64,000 bases of DNA, taken from positions 44,632 through 108,631 of IMG/VR virus record IMGVR_UViG_3300043424_000354; one strand, given 5' to 3'. Under the pieces are notes generated by a model. It saw only the letters and a list, made by a program, of their open reading frames with translations, was not told where the DNA came from and made no database searches. This document shows, piece after piece, positions 1 through 9,819 of this stretch. The first letter of the stretch is position 1. Each line of letters begins with the position of its first letter. This stretch comes from a virus. The position numbers and the translations under genes were made by a program.

Positions 1-340
1 CAATGTAGTTACCGCTGAAATTGCTAGAATAAGTTCCTGCATAGTTACCAGCATAGTTCCTAGAACCTGCGTAATACCCTACGTAGTTGCCAGAGAAATT
101 GCCAGCATAGTTGCCTGCGTAATTTCTAGAACCCGCGTATGATCCAGTATAATTTCCTGTGAAATTGCCTGTATACGTTCCTGAATAGTTTGCCGGACCT
201 ACATAACCGCCACTGAAGTTGTTGGCATAATTACCAGAATATGCGCCAGCATAATTACCAGAGTAATTTCTAGAACCAGCATAGGTTCCTGCGTAGTTAC
301 CTGCGTAGTTACCTGCGTAGTTTTGCGGAGTTACTTGTTC
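1..340. repeat. Tandem 12-bp-period coding repeats (first array)
   Basis: Degenerate 12-bp units read on the minus strand encode G-N-Y-[SAT]-like tetrapeptides, with variants such as G-S-R-N-Y-A-G. They form the C-terminal part of the truncated fibre gene and continue past the left edge. DNA similarity to the second array makes recombination or slippage plausible. Confidence 0.8.
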
Positions 341-1096
341 ACGAGTATCTGCAAACTCATCACCCATTTGCACCCAAGTGCCGCCAGATGGAGCAGTGGA
401 TTGAATCTTATATGTCCCAACGCCGCTATCGATAATTCTATTGCGGAAGTTTGGTAGCATCTGAAGAATCTCAGAAGATGACATTTCTTTGACATCTTTC
501 GTATTGATCAGTTTCAGTGGTTTTAGATTGGCATCCGAAAGAGAAGTAGCAGCAGTTTTCTGCCAAAGATATGTTGTGGTATTCCCACCATTAGCAACAT
601 CGGTTAGCGTGTAACGAGCAACCCACGTCCCGCCTGACGGAGCAGAACCTTGTAGGCGATATTGACCCGCAGTATACGAAGTCTCCGAAACCATCGCATT
701 AATTGCATAGTCCAGAATTTCGGTATCGATTTGACCATCAGTCATTTCGCGGATACCCGAATCATATTTCAGCGGACGATTTGTAATACTTTCTGATGCT
801 GCAGCAGAGACCTGCTTTGCGTAGTATGTAACTGTGTCTAATGCACCAGTAGCAGGGTGAGTGCCTGTTGCTTCTTGGCGATCAGTGTCAGCAAAAGTTC
901 CGATTGCAGTTCCTGCGCCACTATTGTTTGTGGTGATATTTAGTTCGCCAGTGCCAGTACCGTCGGAGTTAGCACCGAAAGAAACTGTCAATGTTTGGGC
1001 GATGTAGTTCTTGACTTCATCAGTAGTCATCTCCTGCAAACCTTGCCAGTTTGCAGAAGAAACAGGTGTTGCCGAGGATTTGTTTCTCAATACCAT
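1..1096 (-). CDS. Tail-fibre-like repeat protein, first copy (truncated by window edge)
   Basis: The start codon is at 1096 and the 3' end runs off the left edge, so about 365 residues are visible. The N-terminal ~240 residues are a non-repetitive domain closely parallel to the next gene upstream: both begin with a short segment leading to EM/TM-x-[TS]-D-E-V-K-N-Y-I-A, and both carry two Gly-Thr-Trp-Val elements. From about residue 250 the protein becomes tetrapeptide repeats of the type G-N-Y-[SAT]. It is a tandem paralogue of the 1100-3091 gene, separated by 3 bases. Location downstream of the baseplate genes suggests a virion fibre or adhesin. The fibre role is inferred; no receptor-binding domain is visible before the truncation. 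Confidence 0.75.
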   Translation of the reverse strand, partial: MVLRNKSSATPVSSANWQGLQEMTTDEVKNYIAQTLTVSFGANSDGTGTGELNITTNNSGAGTAIGTFADTDRQEATGTHPATGALDTVTYYAKQVSAAASESITNRPLKYDSGIREMTDGQIDTEILDYAINAMVSETSYTAGQYRLQGSAPSGGTWVARYTLTDVANGGNTTTYLWQKTAATSLSDANLKPLKLINTKDVKEMSSSEILQMLPNFRNRIIDSGVGTYKIQSTAPSGGTWVQMGDEFADTREQVTPQNYAGNYAGNYAGTYAGSRNYSGNYAGAYSGNYANNFSGGYVGPANYSGTYTGNFTGNYTGSYAGSRNYAGNYAGNFSGNYVGYYAGSRNYAGNYAGTYSSNFSGNYI

Positions 1097-1099
1097 AGT

Positions 1100-3091
1100 T
1101 TACGCAGTTCTAATCCACAACTTAATTGTTGAAACTGTATCTTTAGTCGCTTGAATCGTCGCACCACTATAATTACCAGTAAAGGTATTTATATACGAAC
1201 CAGAATAGTTTCCGGTGTAAGTTCCGCCGCCTGCATAGTTACCACTGAAGTTGCCCGTGTAATTTGATGTTGTAGAGAAGGTTCCTTGATAGTTGCCAGA
1301 GTAGTTTGCTGGTCCTGTGAAGTACCCCGTATAGAAACCTCCTGGTCCAGAGAAATATCCAGTGTATGGAGTTGGAGGAACAAATCCGTTATAGTTTCCA
1401 GTGTATGATGTACCGTATGCTGGACCTTGGAACGAAACTGTTCCGGAATAATTACCAGCAAAGTTACTTACGTATGTTCCGTTATATGTTCTTGAACCTG
1501 AATAATATGCTATACCAGTATATCCTGGACCTGTGCCAGCATAGTTGCCAGAATAGGTTCTGGATCCCGAGTAGGTTGCTGGTCCTACATAATTGCCAGT
1601 AAAAGTGCCTCCTGGCGAAGAGAAGGTGTTGGTATAAAATACAGGCAAGTATCCTATACCTGGAATAAACTGCGTTTCCTGATATGAACCAGAATATGCT
1701 GGACCAGGACCAGTAAAGAATCCAGGACTATAGTAAACTGTCTGCAAACCACTATATGGATCAGGTATCTGATTTGAGAAATAATCAGTGTAATAATTAG
1801 TCCCCGAGTAATACCCTGTATAATAATCTGCCATAAAGGCACCAGTATATCCTGGTCCAGGAGCACCACTATAATTACCTGTATATGTGGCAGTTCCTGC
1901 GTAACTACCAGCATAGTTTCTCGAACCAGAGTAATATGCTACACCAGAATATGTTGCTCCTGTTCCGGCATAATTACCAGCATAGTTTCTTGAACCAGAG
2001 TAGTAAGATGCGTAATTACCAGTATATGATGGACCTGGACCACTAAAGAACGGCGAATAGAATGGGGATCCAGTATAAGTGCCGGAATAACTGATCAGTG
2101 GACCTAGTGGTGCAGTATATGTTGTTCCAGTATAACTTACTGCATTAGTAAAGGTGTTTGAATACCCAGCAGTTCCAGCATAATTACCAGAAAAGTTACC
2201 TGTGTAATTTGAGGTTGTTGAAAAAGTGTTTGAATATGTTCCGCTGTAATTTACTACGCCACCATAGTTGCCGCTGTAGTTACCAGTGAAATTTCCGCTG
2301 TAGTTACCAGCATAATTCTGCGGAGAAACTTGCTCGCGAGTATCGGAAAACTCATTGCCCATCTGAACCCAAGTTCCACCAGAAGGTGCTGATGATTGTA
2401 ATTTATAGGTTCCGATTCCGGTATCGATAATTCTATTACGGAAGTTCGGTAGCAGTTGTTCGATTTCAGATTCTGTCATCTGCTTGCAGTTGCTGCCGTT
2501 GTAACTGCGCAACGGAGTATAATCTGAATTTGGAGAAGATGATGCTACTGTTTTTTGCCAGAGATATGTAACAGTGTTTCCGCCTTGCGCAGTATCTGTT
2601 AGCGTATATCTGGAAACCCAAGTTCCACCCGACGGAGCAGATGCCTGTAGTTTATATTGTCCAGCAGTATAACTAGATTCGGCGACCATCGCCTCAATGC
2701 AGAGATCCAGCACGCCATCAATATCACCATCACTCATCTCTTCAAGATGAGAATCCCATGCGAGTGGTCTGTTGGTGATGCTTTCTGATGCCGCAGCAGT
2801 TACCTGCTTTGCGTAGTACGTGGTAGTTGTAGTATTTCCAGTCGCGGGATGCGTGCCAATCGATTCAGTTCTATTGGTATCAACAAAAGATCCGATTGAA
2901 GTCCCAGAACCCGAATTGTCTGTTGTGATGTTTATTTCAGCAGTACCTGTACCGTCAGTTACTGCTGCGAATTTTTCAGTGATAACATTGGCAATATAAT
3001 TTTTTACCTCTGAATCGGTCATAGTCTGCAAACCGCTGATGTTTGCAGAAGTGATTGGGGACCCTGATGCTTTGACCTTTAGAGGATTCAT
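1100..3091 (-). CDS. Tail-fibre-like Tyr/Asn/Gly tetrapeptide-repeat protein, second copy
   Basis: A 663-residue protein. Residues ~1-240 form a unique domain paralogous to the neighbouring 1-1096 gene, with two copies of a [A/S]-P-S-G-G-T-W-V element. Residues ~255-645 are almost entirely tetrapeptide repeats [GN]-[NT]-[YF]-[SATN], including many N-Y-[ST] and N-F-[ST] sequons. The only relief is Pro/Gly-rich spacers around G-P-G-P and P-Y-T-G. There are no cysteines in the repeat and very few charged residues, consistent with a fibrous beta-structured stalk. The gene lies 2 bases from the short fibre-associated gene upstream and shares its direction with the baseplate genes. I do not recognise a named family. 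A fibre/adhesin role is inferred from composition and position. Confidence 0.75.
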   Translation of the reverse strand: MNPLKVKASGSPITSANISGLQTMTDSEVKNYIANVITEKFAAVTDGTGTAEINITTDNSGSGTSIGSFVDTNRTESIGTHPATGNTTTTTYYAKQVTAAASESITNRPLAWDSHLEEMSDGDIDGVLDLCIEAMVAESSYTAGQYKLQASAPSGGTWVSRYTLTDTAQGGNTVTYLWQKTVASSSPNSDYTPLRSYNGSNCKQMTESEIEQLLPNFRNRIIDTGIGTYKLQSSAPSGGTWVQMGNEFSDTREQVSPQNYAGNYSGNFTGNYSGNYGGVVNYSGTYSNTFSTTSNYTGNFSGNYAGTAGYSNTFTNAVSYTGTTYTAPLGPLISYSGTYTGSPFYSPFFSGPGPSYTGNYASYYSGSRNYAGNYAGTGATYSGVAYYSGSRNYAGSYAGTATYTGNYSGAPGPGYTGAFMADYYTGYYSGTNYYTDYFSNQIPDPYSGLQTVYYSPGFFTGPGPAYSGSYQETQFIPGIGYLPVFYTNTFSSPGGTFTGNYVGPATYSGSRTYSGNYAGTGPGYTGIAYYSGSRTYNGTYVSNFAGNYSGTVSFQGPAYGTSYTGNYNGFVPPTPYTGYFSGPGGFYTGYFTGPANYSGNYQGTFSTTSNYTGNFSGNYAGGGTYTGNYSGSYINTFTGNYSGATIQATKDTVSTIKLWIRTA
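1130..2330. repeat. Tandem 12-bp-period coding repeats (second array)
   Basis: About 1.2 kb of degenerate 12-bp units such as CCAGAATAGTTT / CCAGCATAATTA (plus-strand reading) encode Tyr/Asn/Gly tetrapeptides on the minus strand. The repeats are imperfect but alike enough that misalignment within the array, or with the first array, is likely. Sequence assembly here should be treated with care. Confidence 0.85.
1186..1193 (-). promoter_or_regulatory. Late promoter motif TATAAATA for the first fibre paralogue
   Basis: A perfect T4-type late -10 box reads on the minus strand inside the 3' end of the 1100-3091 gene. Predicted initiation near 1180 would give the downstream fibre gene (start 1096) a leader of about 85 nt. 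Sequence match only. Confidence 0.5.
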
Positions 3092-3093
3092 TA

Positions 3094-3576
3094 TTAATTC
3101 AGCCTGTTACCGCTTGAGTCATAAACAATGAGATTTGTTACGCGATACCAGTCTTGAGTATCCTGAGCAACCAATTCTACCGATGAGTATGGTGCCAAAT
3201 TCACACCAGCGTTGGTTGTTCCACCATCAATAACGTCTGAAGTATTTGGGTATACAACAATGGTAACTGCAGTTGTGTTAACAACTTTGATATTAATACC
3301 CGCAGCAGCAGTAGGTAACTTAACACCCTGCGCCGCACTGGCAGTTGTTACAATATTGACTGTCTTTGTTAGCGCAGTGGCATCACCTTGCGTAGATCCT
3401 GCTGCGGAAACTGTTCCTGACACCGAAGTGGTAAGAGTGCCTGTTAATGTCAAATCTGCAAAAGAAGGACTGTCACCAGATTCATACTTGTCTGTATTCA
3501 AATTGCTGAAGTTGTCATCAACCTCAGTATTTGTCAGCGGAGTCCCCTTTACAGATCTAAGGGTAAGAGTGCTCAT
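3094..3576 (-). CDS. Short fibre-associated virion protein
   Basis: A 160-residue protein. It opens with a Leu-x-Ser-Val-x-Gly-Thr-Pro-Leu-Thr-x-x-Glu-Val-Asp-x-Asn-Phe segment, which I recall at the N-terminus of many marine phage tail-fibre proteins, followed by Thr/Ser/Gly/Val-rich beta sequence with no transmembrane segment. It lies between the large baseplate-distal genes and the repeat fibres in one minus-strand run, and a late motif lies about 70 bp upstream. A fibre or fibre-tip role is inferred from the N-terminal motif and position. Confidence 0.6.
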   Translation of the reverse strand: MSTLTLRSVKGTPLTNTEVDDNFSNLNTDKYESGDSPSFADLTLTGTLTTSVSGTVSAAGSTQGDATALTKTVNIVTTASAAQGVKLPTAAAGINIKVVNTTAVTIVVYPNTSDVIDGGTTNAGVNLAPYSSVELVAQDTQDWYRVTNLIVYDSSGNRLN

Positions 3577-3582
3577 GCTTTT

Positions 3583-3801
3583 TTATCCTTGTTTCTGTAG
3601 AATTTGTGTTAGTAAGTTTTTAATCTCAATCATCTCATTCTTAAGATTATTTATATCGTCGCCATACGATTCAATCTGCATCATGTGTTTTTTACGCGCC
3701 TTATATGCTGCTAAGGCAGGGAGGTCATTCGAAAGTATTGCCTTCGAATGACTGTCCCGTTCGTATTTGTTTGTGTCTGTTAGTTTGATTTTAGTTGACA
3801 T
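3583..3801 (-). CDS. Small coiled-coil protein of unknown function
   Basis: I place the start at 3801 (MSTKIKLTD...), two bases after the preceding gene's stop. GCAGGT lies upstream, and this choice avoids overlapping the 2000-residue gene. The 72-residue product has a basic N-terminal half and a C-terminal heptad-like helix (residues ~45-70) rich in Ile/Leu/Asn/Lys, suggesting a short oligomerising coiled coil. The neighbours are all tail-fibre or baseplate genes, so a minor structural or assembly role is possible. The family is not recognised. Confidence 0.6.
   Translation of the reverse strand: MSTKIKLTDTNKYERDSHSKAILSNDLPALAAYKARKKHMMQIESYGDDINNLKNEMIEIKNLLTQILQKQG
3648..3655 (-). promoter_or_regulatory. 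Late promoter motif TATAAATA
   Basis: A perfect late -10 box reads on the minus strand within the small coiled-coil gene. Predicted initiation near 3642 would lead into the 3094-3576 fibre-associated gene with a leader of about 65 nt. Confidence 0.5.
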
Positions 3802-3802
3802 A

Positions 3803-6800
3803 TTATACCTGCAACGCAATCGCTCTTAGTTCTCTTACACGAGGAACAACAGAACTGTTTGACGAAAGAGGAACAACCTTTACAGCGAACGTCTTATATC
3901 CAGTGAAGTTTGCGCTTCCGACAGCATACTCAAAAACGTCGCTTCCGTTTTTATTCGCAGCAGGAATTGTATATTCATATTCTACAAATCCTGACTTCGA
4001 AGCACTATCAAGTGGCGAATTGGTTAGTTCCAATTGAATCCAGTCAAGATCATCAAAGTTTGAGGCATCAGTTGCATTCTGGAATTTACCGTAAACTGCA
4101 ACATCACATTCAGACGGAATCTTGTTGCTCAGATATACCTTCAAATCTTCTGCATCTTGACCATCATCAAGCACAACTCGGCGAGAGATATACTTCGAAG
4201 CAGCAGAACCATTGTTACCATCTTCATTCGTAGTAAGATTGTTTACATCATTCGCAACTGCGATAATTGAACACTTTCTAGTATCAATAACTGGCGAAAC
4301 AGTAGATGTTTGCGTTACCATACCTGCTCTTACTGTTAGGGATTTATCTCCACCAAGATCTGCTTGCTCGTTCGAATAGGAATATACCTGTGCTTCGTAC
4401 GTCAATTCATGTTCTTGACCAAAGTTGAAACCTTCATGGACCGTTCCACCAGCACCAGCACCTGTTGCAGTTGGTGCAACTGACCAAGAAACTGTCGCAG
4501 GAGTATGATCAATAAACCCGATATTGGTTTCTAGAACGTTCAATTGCTTATTCTCGACTTCAGTGATTTCAGCGTATGTAGTTCCATTACCGACGATGTC
4601 TGTAGCAGTAAATGAACCCTTAGTGATCAACAACTTACCGACATTATAGAGAGTATCGTATTGCTTTACGAAACCTGTATTGAGAACAACGGTAACTACA
4701 GCGCTGGATCCACCGCCACTAGAGATAGTGAGAGTTGGGTTGCTTGTATATCCTGCTCCTGGATCTGTAACGACTACATCAGTAACCAGACCGCTCGCGA
4801 TTGTTACATTAACTGTAGCATTGGTTGTTGCTCCACCCCCCGAGAGGGTATGTGCAATAGTTCCGTCTGTATAACCACTTCCTGGGTTTGAGATCGTGAA
4901 CGTGAAACCGTGAACCGTATCACCTGCCGCAAAATTACCATCGGAGAACGAATCAAATTTCAAATAATCAACGTTCATGTTGCGCATCACAACTGACCCA
5001 ACAGTATTAATTTCGAAGTCGGCACGACGAAGAGTAAACTTAATATCTTCTTTCTGCCATGCAGTCCACGATCTGTTGTTTGCAGAGGTGAATAGAACGC
5101 CGACATGCGGTTGTTCTGAAATTCTGTTCTGTGTTCCCAGTTGGTTTTCGCCAAGTTCCGAAACCCAGATATTGTAATCTGGATTGTTACCAGCAGGAAG
5201 CAGAACAAAGCAATATTCAGTATTGTTTTGCAGATATACTGGTGAAGGGAAGGTGAAGGTTGTTGCTGTTGCAGCAGTTTCGCTTACCGACACAGCAGAA
5301 GGATTCAATGTAACTTCGCCGAACGGAATTACCTTGTTACCAGGATAACCATTTACAACTTCGCGAATCTGTAGAGTGATTGGCGCTGTCGATGACTTCG
5401 TTCTGAAATAGATGTCAAGATTTGTTACATAGCAACCAAAAGGCATACCTTCAACATAGAAAGTTTGAGCGATTGGATCTCTACCACGCGCAGGTTGCGC
5501 ACACGGATTGATCGTGTTACACCCTGCAGGAATTGTTATTGGACTGCTGCTGCCGCCGAATGTGACATCAAAACCACCCAATTCTAAATCAATTGTTGTC
5601 GCTTCCCAACATGTTTCAACTGGTGCGCATGGATCTGGTGTTGGTGTATCCACAACCACGACTTCGCGTGGAGGATCTACTACAGGATCTTCTGTAATAA
5701 CTGGGGGATCTTGAACGATTTGCGTTACATTAGTATTGTTGATTACAGTGGTGTTAGTTACTGTGTTGTCAATGTTAGTAACGTTGTTAACAGTTGTGAA
5801 CGTATTGTTAACTGTTCTTTCGATTACACCAACTTGCCTATCAGCAATTCTATTTTCAGTTCGTTCAGTTTCGAATATCGATCTAGAATCTGATGTTGAT
5901 GACAATTCGACATTAGCAACTCTGGTCGAAACAACGGTATCTTGAACGTTTTGCGAAAGACCGTTTGCTGACCAAGTCTTAGTCGAAGCAGTGGTAATAA
6001 ACGCATCGCGATTGAATTGGTCGTCGCAGAGACGGAAATTCTTATCGCCTGTTCTGAACGTTGCTGCTGGAATTCTAAATTGACCGACGCAAACACCCTG
6101 TGCATTAGTGATCAGTGGATCTCCATAATCACCATCAGCATATGTTGAATATCTAGCAGGGTCGTTTGGTTTCTGGTCTGTCGCTGGGTCAAAGTCTAGT
6201 GGACGACAATGTTCAGCAACTGCAACACCATCAAAGAATGGATAAACTCTGGTATTTGGTTTTAGTCTCTGCGCAATAAACGTAACGATTACAGAGCGCA
6301 TGAACGGAATGATCGAAGTATTCGTTACTCGAGCGCCAGTTCTTTGTGTTTGTGTTTCAGGCGTAACCGATAGCGACACACCCTGACGAGTTTGTCTTTG
6401 TTGGATTGTTGTTGTAACAACTTGTGTTTGCTGCTGTAATAGCAGGTCGCCGCTAAGAGTAGTGTTACCTGCAACAGTTTCTGAAGACTGACCAACTGCA
6501 GTTCTTCCAGTTACGACATCCTGCCAGTCACCCCATTGAGTTCCCCATGCATCTGATAGATTTTCCCAAGCATCATAATTGCCGTCGAAGTTTACGCTAA
6601 CATCTGGTAGTTGTGCGGTATCCGTCCAGTTATCGACTGGTGGATCTAGTTCCATATTTCCGATGTAATTGAATAGTAACTCACCGACGCAATTTCTTGG
6701 TTTGGAGGCAAATGCGTTCTTAGTCATCTCTACGTTGGTGTACGGTAGAGTGATCAGATCACCTGTCTTATAGACATTGGTTGAACTATCCGAATCGTAA

Positions 6801-9800
6801 CCAATATCAATATTTTCTAGATAGAAGAATGGACGCATCTCTTTCTTTGCAGCATCAATTGAGATATGATAAGCAGAATCAAAGACGTTACCAACGTTGT
6901 GACCTGTGAAGGCATCAACGAGAATACCATTCTTGAAGCGATCGAGACCAGAACTGTCAGGGATAGAAAGATCGCTTGCTGCCTTTTCAAGCAGGGATAG
7001 CGAAGTATAATACTCAAGGCGATTGATACGTTGTTCCAGAACGCCGATATCGCGCATTGTGTAACGGCGATTGTCGATAGCGCGGAATGTTACGCCGTAA
7101 TCTGGACGATTAACGGTCTTGGCAACATTCGGTGCAAGCGATGGATATGGAGGAATATTAATGATTGCCAGCGACATCGCATTTTCTGGTTCTGCTGGTG
7201 TCAATGGTGTCAGGGAAGGAGTCCCGTAGATAGAACTGAAGATACCTTCAGAGTCAATTATAAGTCTGTCGGTTCTTCCAAGATAATATTCCAGATCAGT
7301 AATAAACTGTTCAGTTGGAACGGGATTCGTAATACCGACGGATGGTGCTGTGATAGTTGTGCTCTCGGTTGGATTTGTTGTAGCACTACCAACAGTCGTA
7401 GAGTTTGCAGCGGAATCCGAGTAACGAACACGGAAGTCTAGAGTGTCGCGAAGATCAAACGACTCACCAGTGATAGGTGAAGTATAAACAGGAATATCCT
7501 GAGTTTTAATTGTTGCAGCAGTAGCACCAGTATCATCAATTGGATACGAGTCAACTGTAAAGAATGTTCCATCCGCAGAGGAACCATCGTGCGTGAAGTA
7601 GTCTAACTTGATTACAAGTTTCTTGTTTGTAAGAGAAGGACCAGACGCTTTCTTGACGATCTTGGCATTACGATATTCGTTATCTCGTTGACCCTTATCA
7701 AGAGTAAACGAAGAGGCAACATCATTTGCTGCAGCAACTACTGCCGAATCGGAATCAGTATGCGCGCCAATGAAGATATTCTTAATTTGATAAACGTCAG
7801 AAAGACCAAGCGAATATGTTCCACCACTTGTTGATGGGTGAGTGTTGGTATTAATGATCACATAACGATCTTCACGAAGAACCTTTAGAACAGGTTGAGC
7901 ATTCGCTGATTGGACGTTCACATATAGTTTAACTTGCTTTGGAGCAGAAGTTACGCCACCAGTAAGATCAATTGTGATTGACTGTGATGAGTTCTTTGTG
8001 AATGTAGCGCCAGTAAGATCAAGCACTGAACCAATCGGTCTCGAAACTGAGTTGATTGTCGCCGCTTCTTTCATCATCATGGTAAAATTATTTTTGATGA
8101 TTGTTGCAGTAAACGAATCATAAGGGAATGTTTCGTCGCCGCTCAGAGTAATGGTCACTTGACCGTTTGCGTTAAGTTCCCCATCGAATTCTTTGGTGTA
8201 AATAAACGAGTTATCGTAAACAGAACTCGGAGCAATAGTCTTTGTTGCTCTTGCTGGAAGTCTATATAGAGATCTGTTGAAACTTGTTTCTTGGAGAACA
8301 GCATTACCGCCTGTCAAAACTACGTCAGCATGACCATCAGCAGTTGCATCGTTGTAGTAAATACCACGAACGTCTTTGAAATCGCCGCTTGACATTTGAA
8401 TGTCATAGAGATATAATCTATATTCTGCCGCAGCAGCACCCGCAGTCCCAGACTCATAAACAATTTGTCTTACGCGAGCAGTACCGACTTCGGATCCTGG
8501 AGCAGATGTTGCAGAGAACGTTGTTGCAGTTATTGCTCCTGCTGCTGTTCCACGGAGACTTACACGATCGCCACCATTAAGGTCCCAGAGACCACAGAAT
8601 TCGTCAACTAGAATATAGTTACCATACGCAGTGCTGATCGAGGATTCCTGAACGGAAACTGTTGTCAGACCCTTTGGAACTACAACATATTCTGTTTGGA
8701 AAGTTTCATGTTCGAACCCGCGAACATATGCCTTACCTGCCTCGAGACCAATAGCAAGAAGATCTGCGTCGCCGCCACGTTCTGGGTCGGTAGAATTTAA
8801 TTCTTTAAGACCGTTGTTTCCGTCTACGTTCAAGTGCTCTTTGATCAGAACAGGGAATTGTCTGACTGCATAGTTGCCGGATTCATCATATGTGCGCCTT
8901 GCCATGTTCTTGCCAAGTTCGCCGTAGATGTTTGCGGTATATGTTCTTTGAATTTCACCGTTAACAATATCAACAAGTTGGTTGAATGTTGCTGGTAGAG
9001 TTTCCCCTGTGTCATACTTGACAAGAGTTGTTGTTACTTTGTATCTGTCTGCGCCAGGAGCAGCATAGTTAAACGATCCCTGTGCTGGATCAAGTAATGT
9101 CTGGTCGTCTTCAGAAGAAACAGTAGTTTCTGATAGTTGAAATCCAACCTTTACAGAAGGAAGGTTTGAATACTTGGAGAGAATGATTGTTTGCGCTTCG
9201 TGGTTTACGAACTTACCATCAATGTAAACAATACCGTCGTCGACAGTAAGAGCAGAAGCAAGACCCCAGTAACTGTTTGTTGGTTCTGCCTGATCATACG
9301 CAGAATCTACTACGAAAGTGTCACCATTTCGTCCGGAGACTGTAGAAGTAACGGTGAGTGTTTCGCCACCAGTAAAGTGGACCGCAGTAGTTTCACCATC
9401 CCCGCTGGTGTAGCGAAGATAAAGAGTCTTCATATCTGGCGATTCTGCAGCAGTTCCTGTAGCAGTATCTAAAATGACAGCAGTGATACCAGAAGTGCCA
9501 CCAGTTACAGTGTCACCAACATAGTCTGCAAGAGTAGTATTACTTACTGCTGCAGATCCTGCATCAGTATCAAGGATTTTAACAAACGCTCTGGCAGAGT
9601 CGAGTTTAAACTCACAACCCTGTACTACAGAACCGTTCTTGAAGATATGGTCGCCGAATTTACCGATCTGAGATTGCAACAGAGTCTGCAGTTGCGTAAG
9701 TTCGCGTGCCTGAACAGCATATCCAGGTTTAAACAGGACTCGGTTGAAATTCTTTGCATCATCAAAATCATCATAATATGGTGATACATTTAAATTCAGT

Positions 9801-9805
9801 GCCAT
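3803..9805 (-). CDS. Giant DUF4815-type virion structural protein
   Basis: 2000 residues. The N-terminus (YYDDFD...NFNRVLF.PG.AVQARELTQLQ) matches my recollection of the DUF4815 family, large structural proteins of T4-like marine phages. The N-terminal ~900 residues look like baseplate-attached domains. A Gln/Thr/Asn-rich linker with V-N-N-V-T-N-I-type repeats lies around residues 1300-1370. The C-terminal third includes P-G-[AS]-G-Y-T repeats like those in the 537- and 996-residue neighbours, then beta-rich domains. It sits immediately downstream of the gp8-like gene, the position of gp9/gp10 in T4, so a baseplate-to-fibre connector is likely. This role rests on synteny and family, not on a visible catalytic motif. 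Confidence 0.75.
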   Translation of the reverse strand: MALNLNVSPYYDDFDDAKNFNRVLFKPGYAVQARELTQLQTLLQSQIGKFGDHIFKNGSVVQGCEFKLDSARAFVKILDTDAGSAAVSNTTLADYVGDTVTGGTSGITAVILDTATGTAAESPDMKTLYLRYTSGDGETTAVHFTGGETLTVTSTVSGRNGDTFVVDSAYDQAEPTNSYWGLASALTVDDGIVYIDGKFVNHEAQTIILSKYSNLPSVKVGFQLSETTVSSEDDQTLLDPAQGSFNYAAPGADRYKVTTTLVKYDTGETLPATFNQLVDIVNGEIQRTYTANIYGELGKNMARRTYDESGNYAVRQFPVLIKEHLNVDGNNGLKELNSTDPERGGDADLLAIGLEAGKAYVRGFEHETFQTEYVVVPKGLTTVSVQESSISTAYGNYILVDEFCGLWDLNGGDRVSLRGTAAGAITATTFSATSAPGSEVGTARVRQIVYESGTAGAAAAEYRLYLYDIQMSSGDFKDVRGIYYNDATADGHADVVLTGGNAVLQETSFNRSLYRLPARATKTIAPSSVYDNSFIYTKEFDGELNANGQVTITLSGDETFPYDSFTATIIKNNFTMMMKEAATINSVSRPIGSVLDLTGATFTKNSSQSITIDLTGGVTSAPKQVKLYVNVQSANAQPVLKVLREDRYVIINTNTHPSTSGGTYSLGLSDVYQIKNIFIGAHTDSDSAVVAAANDVASSFTLDKGQRDNEYRNAKIVKKASGPSLTNKKLVIKLDYFTHDGSSADGTFFTVDSYPIDDTGATAATIKTQDIPVYTSPITGESFDLRDTLDFRVRYSDSAANSTTVGSATTNPTESTTITAPSVGITNPVPTEQFITDLEYYLGRTDRLIIDSEGIFSSIYGTPSLTPLTPAEPENAMSLAIINIPPYPSLAPNVAKTVNRPDYGVTFRAIDNRRYTMRDIGVLEQRINRLEYYTSLSLLEKAASDLSIPDSSGLDRFKNGILVDAFTGHNVGNVFDSAYHISIDAAKKEMRPFFYLENIDIGYDSDSSTNVYKTGDLITLPYTNVEMTKNAFASKPRNCVGELLFNYIGNMELDPPVDNWTDTAQLPDVSVNFDGNYDAWENLSDAWGTQWGDWQDVVTGRTAVGQSSETVAGNTTLSGDLLLQQQTQVVTTTIQQRQTRQGVSLSVTPETQTQRTGARVTNTSIIPFMRSVIVTFIAQRLKPNTRVYPFFDGVAVAEHCRPLDFDPATDQKPNDPARYSTYADGDYGDPLITNAQGVCVGQFRIPAATFRTGDKNFRLCDDQFNRDAFITTASTKTWSANGLSQNVQDTVVSTRVANVELSSTSDSRSIFETERTENRIADRQVGVIERTVNNTFTTVNNVTNIDNTVTNTTVINNTNVTQIVQDPPVITEDPVVDPPREVVVVDTPTPDPCAPVETCWEATTIDLELGGFDVTFGGSSSPITIPAGCNTINPCAQPARGRDPIAQTFYVEGMPFGCYVTNLDIYFRTKSSTAPITLQIREVVNGYPGNKVIPFGEVTLNPSAVSVSETAATATTFTFPSPVYLQNNTEYCFVLLPAGNNPDYNIWVSELGENQLGTQNRISEQPHVGVLFTSANNRSWTAWQKEDIKFTLRRADFEINTVGSVVMRNMNVDYLKFDSFSDGNFAAGDTVHGFTFTISNPGSGYTDGTIAHTLSGGGATTNATVNVTIASGLVTDVVVTDPGAGYTSNPTLTISSGGGSSAVVTVVLNTGFVKQYDTLYNVGKLLITKGSFTATDIVGNGTTYAEITEVENKQLNVLETNIGFIDHTPATVSWSVAPTATGAGAGGTVHEGFNFGQEHELTYEAQVYSYSNEQADLGGDKSLTVRAGMVTQTSTVSPVIDTRKCSIIAVANDVNNLTTNEDGNNGSAASKYISRRVVLDDGQDAEDLKVYLSNKIPSECDVAVYGKFQNATDASNFDDLDWIQLELTNSPLDSASKSGFVEYEYTIPAANKNGSDVFEYAVGSANFTGYKTFAVKVVPLSSNSSVVPRVRELRAIALQV

Positions 9806-9819
9806 ATTTTATTTCTCTC

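Noticed and set aside
1-2330. Repeats as a CRISPR array
   Set aside because: The 12-bp degenerate units are in frame and code for tetrapeptides; no constant repeats with unique spacers.
1100-3091. Diversity-generating retroelement target
   Set aside because: No reverse transcriptase or template repeat is seen in the window, and variability is repeat-based rather than adenine-specific.
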